From Fischerella sp. (GTDB lineage Bacteria > Cyanobacteriota > Cyanobacteriia > Cyanobacteriales > Nostocaceae): a stretch of 9,480 nt of DNA. The number at the start of each line of letters is the position of its first letter. Position 1 is the first letter of the stretch. The position numbers and the translations under genes were made by a program. Below, piece after piece: positions 5,021 through 9,480 of this stretch. The notes beneath the pieces were generated by a model. It did no database searches. It was not told where the DNA came from and worked only from the letters and a program-made list of their open reading frames with translations. Where the stretch lies: the NCBI GenBank assembly GCA_026419705.1, contig JANZYY010000035.1, positions 8,309 to 17,788 on the forward strand, written 5' to 3'.

Positions 5021-7066
5021 TCATCGCACGTCACCGAGTAGATTTTCTGGTAAGGGTCGATATTCTGCAAACTCCATTGAAAAAGTCGCCATACCTTGGG
5101 AAAGCGATCGCAATTCTGTAGAATAGCCAAACATCTCTGCTAAGGGTACTTCTGCCCTAATTACTACGTCATTGTCTCTGGTTTGTGAACCTAGCAACAA
5201 GGCGCGACGCGATAACAACTTTCCTTGGATGCGTCCCAAAAATTGACTGGGTGTCTCTACTTCTAACAACATCATCGGTTCGAGTAGCGTTGGTTGAGCT
5301 TGGGCAAATGCTTCTTCAAAGCCTTGTCTGGCTGCAACTCGAAAGGCTATCTCTGAAGAATCAATGGGATGGTGAGAACCGCCTTCCAGAATTACTTTCA
5401 CCCCAATAATTGGATAACCTTTTAGCCATCCGGTTTTGAGTGCATCCCGAAATCCTTGTTCGCAGGCGGGAATAAATTGGGTGGGAATCACACCGCCAAC
5501 TACTCGGTTCTCAAATACAAACGCTTCTTCACAGGGTTCTATGCGACCGATGACATGAGCGTATTGTCCTGCACCACCGGTTTGTTTTTTGAAGGTATAG
5601 TCAAAAGTTGCAGGTTGGGTAATTGTTTCGCGATAGGCGACGGCTGGAGCACCGACATAAACTTCGGCGTGGTATTCTCTTTTCATCCGCTCTAAGTAGA
5701 TTTCCAGATGCAGTTCACCCATGCCTGACATCAGGGTTTTGTGCGATTCTGGATCGGTGCTGACGTGCAAGGTGGGGTCTTCCCGGGCAAAACGGTGTAA
5801 AGCCTTGGAAATACGATCTACATCTTCTTGGCTTTTGGGGGTGATGGCGATCGTCATGACCGGTTCCGGTACAAATATTCCTTCCAGGGAAAGGTTTGTT
5901 CCTGGTGAACAAAGGGTATCGCCAGAGGCGCACTCAACCCCAATTAATCCGACAATATCGCCGGCTGTGGCAAATTCTACTTCTTGACGCTTATCTACTT
6001 CAATTCTCGCCAGTCGATTTACACGTACCTGTTTTTTTGTGCGGCTATTGTAAAGGCGATCGCCGCTCTTGAGGGTACCAGAGTACAAGCGAGTGTAAGT
6101 CAGCTGCCCAAACTCACTATCAATTAGTTTAAAAGCGAATGCTACCACAGGAGCGGCAGGATCGGGATAAACTTTTACTTTTTTTTCTGTGGAGACATCC
6201 GTAGCAGTCACGACTTGCCTTTCCAGAGGCGAGGGTAAATATAGGGCGATCGCATCTAGTAAATTCTGCACGCCCTTATTTTTAAGGGCCGAACCCATCA
6301 ATACTGGCGTAAATTCCAAGTTCAAAGTTCCCTGGCGAATCGTATCCCAAATCATTTGTGCGGGTACTTCTTCGCCGCTGAGTAACTTTGTCATCATCTC
6401 TTCCGAGTGGATAGATATTTGATCGAGAAGCTTTTCCCGTGAAGAAAGTGCTTGCGCTTGTAATTCTGCTGGAATGGGCTTTTTAACTCGTTGCTCTCCA
6501 TTTTTACCCTCAAAGTAGTTTGCAGTCATCTCAATTAAATCAATGACTCCCTCAAACCTATCCTCCAAGCCAATGGGATATTGCAATACTACGGGGTTGA
6601 GTGATAATTTTTCCCGGAGTGCTTCTACGACTCGAAATGGATTCGCACCGACTCGATCCAGTTTATTAATAAAAGCGATCCGCGGTACGCTATAGCGCTT
6701 CATCTGTCTGTCTACTGTGTAGGTTTGGGATTGTACCCCTGCAACTCCATCCAGTACCATGATTGCTCCATCTAGTACGCGTAGCGATCGCTCTACTTCA
6801 ATCGTAAAGTCTACATGACCAGGGGTATCAATGAGGTTGATTTGCGTATCATTCCAATAGCAAGTGATCGCAGCCGAGGTGATGGTAATACCCTTTTCAC
6901 GCTCTAGTTCCATGTAATCCATTGTCGCACCATCACCATCACCGCCCACTTCCTCCATCTTGTGGATTTTGCCCGTATAAAACAGAATCCGTTCAGAAAG
7001 GGTGGTTTTTCCAGCATCGATATGAGCGGAAATACCGATATTACGAATGTTACTGTGGGGAATCAT
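5021..7066 (-). CDS. Elongation factor G paralogue, mitochondrial EFG1/spd type
   Basis: This 681-residue GTPase would drive ribosomal translocation. The G domain is complete: G1 AHIDAGKTT (14-22), G2 GITITS (59-64), G3 DTPGHVDF (80-87), G4 NKLDR (134-138) and G5 SAL (259-261). Later domains include GMGELHLEI (448-456), the domain IV segment KKQTGGAGQYAHV (493-505), the tip loop SHHPIDSSE (564-572) and the domain V motif FGYSTELRS (646-654). The loop VGGDGDGATMDYMELEREKG, the segment SALKNKGVQ and the pair CASGDT/FGYSTELRS resemble human mitochondrial EFG1 more than ordinary cyanobacterial FusA, which has the 'HEGTAVTDWM' and 'FGYATDLRS' patterns. It is not beside rpsL, rpsG or tuf, so it is an extra copy. 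The start at 7066 is chosen over an in-frame ATG at 7096 because AGGAG lies 8 bases before it. No terminator was seen. Confidence 0.9.
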   Translation of the reverse strand: MIPHSNIRNIGISAHIDAGKTTLSERILFYTGKIHKMEEVGGDGDGATMDYMELEREKGITITSAAITCYWNDTQINLIDTPGHVDFTIEVERSLRVLDGAIMVLDGVAGVQSQTYTVDRQMKRYSVPRIAFINKLDRVGANPFRVVEALREKLSLNPVVLQYPIGLEDRFEGVIDLIEMTANYFEGKNGEQRVKKPIPAELQAQALSSREKLLDQISIHSEEMMTKLLSGEEVPAQMIWDTIRQGTLNLEFTPVLMGSALKNKGVQNLLDAIALYLPSPLERQVVTATDVSTEKKVKVYPDPAAPVVAFAFKLIDSEFGQLTYTRLYSGTLKSGDRLYNSRTKKQVRVNRLARIEVDKRQEVEFATAGDIVGLIGVECASGDTLCSPGTNLSLEGIFVPEPVMTIAITPKSQEDVDRISKALHRFAREDPTLHVSTDPESHKTLMSGMGELHLEIYLERMKREYHAEVYVGAPAVAYRETITQPATFDYTFKKQTGGAGQYAHVIGRIEPCEEAFVFENRVVGGVIPTQFIPACEQGFRDALKTGWLKGYPIIGVKVILEGGSHHPIDSSEIAFRVAARQGFEEAFAQAQPTLLEPMMLLEVETPSQFLGRIQGKLLSRRALLLGSQTRDNDVVIRAEVPLAEMFGYSTELRSLSQGMATFSMEFAEYRPLPENLLGDVR

Positions 7067-7187
7067 GGTCTTTGCTCCTACCAAGTTAGAGAGCAATTAA
7101 TCTGCCTAAGTTCTCAAGATTTTAAGCTTTCTTGGAGATATAAGCAGCATAATTAATATTTAGATACTTTCTGCATGAAGAAATATT
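7067..7187. promoter_or_regulatory. Divergent promoter region of EF-G and the acetyltransferase
   Basis: The 121 bases between the two divergent starts must hold both promoters, or parts of them. The DNA is AT-rich, with several TATAAG/TAATAT-like hexamers (for example around 7139-7160), but I cannot pick a convincing -35/-10 pair for either gene. Confidence 0.35.
7075..7079 (-). promoter_or_regulatory. Shine-Dalgarno that fixes the EF-G start
   Basis: On the minus strand AGGAG stands 8 bases before the ATG at 7066. The residues that follow (MIPHSNIRNIGISAHIDAG) match the usual EF-G N-terminus. The upstream in-frame ATG at 7096 has no such signal. Confidence 0.8.
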
Positions 7188-7649
7188 ATGAATATCAGAA
7201 TATTCCATCATCATGATACCCAAGAAATCATGCAATTGTTTTATGACACTGTTCACAATATTAATATTCGGGATTATACCCAAGAGCAGGTAGATGCATG
7301 GGCACCTCAAGACATGGATGAGCAAAGATGGAATCAAAATTTGCATGCCAAAATGACTTATGTAGCTGAAATAGATAGGAAAATCGTCGGGTTTGCTCAA
7401 CTAGAAACGAATGGACATATAGATTGTTTTTATTGCCATAAAGATTTTCAAGGTATGGGGGTAGGAAGTAAACTCTTAGAGTCGATTGAGACGAAAGCTA
7501 AAGAATTGGGAATCAATAGGTTATTTACGGAAGCAAGTATCACTGCCAAAGGATTTTTTGAGCGCAAAGGATTTCAAGTAATCAAGCAACAAGAGGTTGA
7601 GCTGCGCGGAATAAAGTTTATTAATTATTGTATGGATAGGGAAATATAA
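7188..7649 (+). CDS. GNAT family N-acetyltransferase
   Basis: This encodes 153 residues with the GNAT fold: an N-terminal strand-helix (MNIRIFHHHDTQEIMQLFYD), then a YTQEQVDAWAP segment (30-40) typical of YafP-like acetyltransferases. Core strands follow at 57-72 (TYVAEIDRKIVGFAQL), then motif A at 82-98, whose QGMGVG (88-93) is the acetyl-CoA pyrophosphate loop. The C-terminal FFERKGFQ (123-130) is the usual motif B. The enzyme transfers acetyl from acetyl-CoA to an amine; the substrate cannot be read from the sequence. It is cytoplasmic, with no signal or span. The start has a modest GAAG signal about 7 bases upstream. It is divergent from EF-G and no functional link is evident; acetylation of a ribosomal or small-molecule target would be a guess. 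Confidence 0.88.
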   Translation: MNIRIFHHHDTQEIMQLFYDTVHNINIRDYTQEQVDAWAPQDMDEQRWNQNLHAKMTYVAEIDRKIVGFAQLETNGHIDCFYCHKDFQGMGVGSKLLESIETKAKELGINRLFTEASITAKGFFERKGFQVIKQQEVELRGIKFINYCMDREI

Positions 7650-7844
7650 ATTAACCGAGTATGGCAGTATCTAATATGTAATGTAATTAGCATCAAAAAA
7701 TTACTAGCTTTATACTTTATCGTCAGTTCTGTTAGAAAATAGAGATAGGAGAAAATCAGAGGCTAGACAAAAAAGTAACCTCTGCTTGATTTAGTAAAAA
7801 GAAACGCCTTAAAAAGCTCTCGCGATCGGTACAGGGAGGTGGAG
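7650..7844. other. AT-rich spacer with a weak hairpin
   Basis: No gene seen. CAGAGG (7757-7762) and CCTCTG (7779-7784) can pair across a 16-base loop. There is no T-run, so a terminator for the acetyltransferase is not supported. The leader of the small membrane peptide starts somewhere here. Confidence 0.4.
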
Positions 7845-7958
7845 ATGATGTACGATATCCCCGTATCTGACGGCAGAATTTATCTAATTGTCAAAATTGC
7901 TGTGCTGCTCTTGGTGTTGTGCATATGGTTAGCTACCACAGCCGCACCAGTCTATTAA
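7845..7958 (+). CDS. Small single-span membrane peptide
   Basis: A 37-codon gene (36 if the second ATG at 7848 is used). The product starts MYDIPVSDGRIYLIVK, then has a strongly hydrophobic helix (IAVLLLVLCIWLATTAA) and ends APVY. A GGGAGG stretch (7834-7839) is a near-perfect ribosome-binding site. Its spacing is 5 bases to the first ATG and 8 to the second, so the second start fits better. The size and one-helix plan recall the small subunits of photosynthetic or respiratory complexes, but the sequence matches none I know (not PetN, PsbX or PsbT as I remember them). It lies alone between the acetyltransferase and the secreted protein. Coding status rests on the ribosome-binding site, the clean topology and the absence of a longer overlapping frame. 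Function unknown. Confidence 0.6.
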   Translation: MMYDIPVSDGRIYLIVKIAVLLLVLCIWLATTAAPVY

Positions 7959-8039
7959 GAAAATGTTATTTTTTGTTGGTTGTTTGTTGTCTGGAACAGA
8001 TAAAAATCAACAAATGACCAATGAATGACAAAAATTCTA

Positions 8040-8060
8040 ACCTCCCGAAGAGTAGGAGGT
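8040..8060 (+). promoter_or_regulatory. Hairpin that hides the Shine-Dalgarno of the secreted protein
   Basis: ACCTCC (8040-8045) is exactly complementary to GGAGGT (8055-8060), with the 9-base loop cgaagagta. GGAGGT is the core of the AGGAGGTGA ribosome-binding site for the ATG at 8067, so folding would mask it. An in-frame ATG at 8025 could let ribosomes enter through the hairpin and open it. Confidence 0.55.
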
Positions 8061-8066
8061 GAGATA

Positions 8067-8621
8067 ATGCTAACTACAAGCAAGATTTCTGGGTTGATTG
8101 CGGTCTTGGCGGCTTTATTTGGGATGTTAACTGATGTTGCAGCTCAAACAACATCAATACCAGTCAACAAAAAAGCAAAAACTCAGACAGCAATCGCAAC
8201 TTTAGCAGATGGTAAATACCAATTTTGCAGTCAACCCGATCCGAAAGACTGGCGAGACGGAGCTGGAGTTTGTCTAAACTTCACCAAAGTAGATAGTCGC
8301 ATTGATGGGTATTATGGTTATCCTCACTCCGATAGCTTTGTCTGTCTCAGGGGTGAGGTAAATGGTAATCTGATTACAGGTGAGGCTCTAATGATATCAT
8401 CGCCTGAAAATCAGTTGAGTGAAATTCCTAAATCTGAATGGAAATGGGACTCAGAGGGACGGTTGAAACTCGCTCAAGGAAGTATCATTCGTAGCTTCAA
8501 TGATGAATGGGGTCGCACTGATTGGATTGTTTTCCCCAATGCTGTGTTGAATGTTGATGGATTATATCAATATGGTCGCCCTCGCATGACGCCCCCATCA
8601 CAACTTTGTGAGTGGAACTAA
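8067..8621 (+). CDS. Secreted protein of unknown function with four cysteines
   Basis: This encodes 184 residues from the ATG at 8067, chosen because AGGAGGTGA (8054-8062) precedes it and because the product then begins with a tidy signal peptide: MLTTSK, the hydrophobic core ISGLIAVLAALFGML, and cleavage after VAA (residue 26). An in-frame ATG at 8025 would add 14 residues and lacks a ribosome-binding site. The mature part has no further span. It is rich in aromatic and acidic residues and has four cysteines (in FCSQPD, GVCLNF, FVCLRG and QLCEWN near the end), enough for two disulfides. I do not recognise the family; the pattern (DGKYQFCSQP ... GAGVCLNF ... GYYGYPHSDSFVCLRGEV) looks like a small beta-rich periplasmic or extracellular domain. 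Transcription is plus strand. The next gene is convergent, 16 bp away. Confidence 0.82.
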   Translation: MLTTSKISGLIAVLAALFGMLTDVAAQTTSIPVNKKAKTQTAIATLADGKYQFCSQPDPKDWRDGAGVCLNFTKVDSRIDGYYGYPHSDSFVCLRGEVNGNLITGEALMISSPENQLSEIPKSEWKWDSEGRLKLAQGSIIRSFNDEWGRTDWIVFPNAVLNVDGLYQYGRPRMTPPSQLCEWN

Positions 8622-8637
8622 ATAACTAAATAGCAAA

Positions 8638-8802
8638 TTAACTTGCGTGCGACCAATCACTGAGTACTTCGCATTCCTGTTTTTTGGGCTGGTGTTGGCG
8701 CACGGGTTTTAAAGGAGTGCCAATATCCACATTACGAAAAGAATTTTTCTTTTTAGTAGATTTGCGTTCTTGTTTGGTTAAGGTTGTTTGTGTAGCAGTC
8801 AT
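8638..8802 (-). CDS. Small basic protein, 54 residues
   Basis: A minus-strand frame from the ATG at 8802 gives 54 residues: a Thr/Lys-rich N-terminus (MTATQTTLTKQERKSTKKKN), a middle stretch FRNVDIGTPLKPVRQHQ, and an acidic-aromatic end CEVLSDWSHAS with one cysteine. AGAGG (8811-8815, read on the minus strand as AGAGGTGAG) stands 8 bases before the ATG, a strong signal. The composition suggests a soluble, nucleic-acid- or protein-binding peptide, but no family is recognised. It is too short for common length cut-offs. It converges with the secreted-protein gene. A pair of AATCGTAT direct repeats lies 33-55 bases upstream of its start. Confidence 0.65.
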   Translation of the reverse strand: MTATQTTLTKQERKSTKKKNSFRNVDIGTPLKPVRQHQPKKQECEVLSDWSHAS

Positions 8803-8835
8803 TGTACTCACCTCTATGTTGTAAATAAAATAGCC

Positions 8836-8857
8836 AATCGTATCAAATTAATCGTAT
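8836..8857. repeat. Direct repeat AATCGTAT x2 upstream of the small basic protein gene
   Basis: AATCGTAT occurs at 8836-8843 and 8850-8857 with a 14-base period, in the region where the promoter of the minus-strand 54-residue gene should be. Such spacing could suit a regulator binding near one face of the helix, but the DNA is AT-rich and chance is not excluded. Confidence 0.3.
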
Positions 8858-9175
8858 AGTCAATAATACAAGCGTTGTTCAGCAAACACATCTGTCTGAA
8901 ATATGCATATTTAACCACAAATAATTTAATTTCTATTACAGAAGATTTATACCAACAGATGATTTAGTCTCTATCTTCAATTTATATCAACACCAGATCA
9001 ATTACAGTTTCCGGAAAAACGATCGATCAAACTTGAATTTGTATGATGCATGACGGTATTGATTTCACTAAATTTAGCGAAGTATAAAGTACCATATTTA
9101 ATCTTTTGTTTGTGATTGTCATCTATGAAGTTTTAAGCACTTTTTTCGTAAACGAGCCAAGTTTTTGACATTGGT
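8858..9175. other. AT-rich spacer, no gene seen
   Basis: About 320 bases with no supported frame on either strand, no tRNA-like structure and no strong inverted repeat. It separates the divergent small basic protein gene from the rightmost frame. Confidence 0.5.
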
Positions 9176-9445
9176 TTGGTAATCATCACCAACCATCCTG
9201 TGGAATATGTGGCGATCGCAGCTCCGTTTTCAGCAGGATTTGAAGCAGTGGATGAAAGCTTTCAAACAGCTACATCTGGGAACTTGGGTTCAGAACAATC
9301 ATATCGCGATCGCATTGCGGAAGCACACCTGCAATATGCACCAGAAGAATTAGGGCGTGCGGCTGAGTCTATGTTGATGCAAGCTACCAAAAAATGGGAA
9401 GCTTCTATAAATGAGGGCTGCGATTACAGATTTAGCTCTATCTAA
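9176..9445 (+). CDS. Unrecognised 89-codon frame, TTG start, possibly a gene remnant
   Basis: The frame opens with TTG at 9176 (in-frame stop at 9149-9151, no ATG at the front) and has no Shine-Dalgarno. The product is soluble, with an N-terminal VEYVAIAAPFSAGFEA stretch and a helical, acidic C-terminal half (SYRDRIAEAHLQYAPEELGRAAESML, about 42-67). Two GCGATCGC octamers lie inside (about 9212 and 9305), as in old coding DNA of this genome. The composition looks like real protein, but I do not recognise a family. The absence of a good start suggests a 5'-truncated gene or a remnant. Confidence 0.45.
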   Translation: MVIITNHPVEYVAIAAPFSAGFEAVDESFQTATSGNLGSEQSYRDRIAEAHLQYAPEELGRAAESMLMQATKKWEASINEGCDYRFSSI

Positions 9446-9480
9446 TTGATCGACTCAGCCAAGGTGCAACTATTGGCAAT

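Noticed and set aside
5715..5987. Frames antisense to or in alternative frames within EF-G
   Set aside because: They are shadows of the strongly conserved EF-G frame with no start signals.
7067..7096. Ten-residue N-terminal extension of EF-G from the ATG at 7096
   Set aside because: No Shine-Dalgarno at 7096, whereas AGGAG stands 8 bases before the ATG at 7066, which also gives the usual EF-G N-terminus.
7122..7400. 92-codon minus-strand frame antisense to the acetyltransferase
   Set aside because: It overlaps a well-supported GNAT gene and has no ribosome-binding site or recognisable domain.
7757..7784. CAGAGG/CCTCTG hairpin as terminator of the acetyltransferase
   Set aside because: Only six strong pairs, a 16-base loop and no T-run; it also lies more than 100 bases after the stop.
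8025..8066. Upstream ATG as the main start of the secreted protein
   Set aside because: No ribosome-binding site, and it would bury the signal peptide behind 14 extra residues. Kept only as a possible regulatory start.

Overview
The window looks like chromosomal DNA of a filamentous, Nostoc/Calothrix-type cyanobacterium. At least eight GCGATCGC (HIP1) octamers lie inside genes and spacers, and the DNA is AT-rich with long, decayed intergenic stretches. A 13-bp terminal inverted repeat (TAGGACTTACGCA) and small GC-rich palindromes of the kind scattered through such genomes are also present. No rRNA, tRNA, CRISPR array or intact transposase gene was found.

Layout. (1) Bases 1-1768, minus strand: three co-directional genes that by architecture and order resemble VirB2 (pilin-like), VirB3 and VirB4 (ATPase) of a type IV secretion/conjugation apparatus. 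The ATPase runs off the left edge. (2) 1769-2920: gene-poor DNA with a 119-bp MITE-like element and degraded repeats. (3) 2836-4930, plus strand: a phosphate-acquisition locus. A three-unit Pho box with a -10 hexamer precedes a 43-codon stub encoding only a Tat-type leader (PhoX-like), then a foldback repeat, then an intact PhoD-family phosphatase closed by a rho-independent terminator. (4) 5021-7066, minus strand: an extra elongation factor G whose sequence resembles the mitochondrial EFG1/spd type rather than the usual bacterial FusA. (5) 7188-7649, plus strand: a GNAT acetyltransferase, divergent from EF-G. (6) 7845-8802: three small genes that the sequence supports well through ribosome-binding sites: a ~36-residue single-span membrane peptide, a secreted 184-residue protein of unknown function whose Shine-Dalgarno sequence sits in a hairpin, and a convergent 54-residue basic protein. 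(7) 8803-9480: a mostly empty spacer, then an unrecognised 89-codon frame starting at TTG.

The points most worth following are the VirB2/3/4-like trio, the Pho box retained in front of a gutted leader gene beside phoD, the mitochondrial-like EF-G, and the short genes missed by length cut-offs. Function calls rest on motifs and memory of families; no database search was possible.
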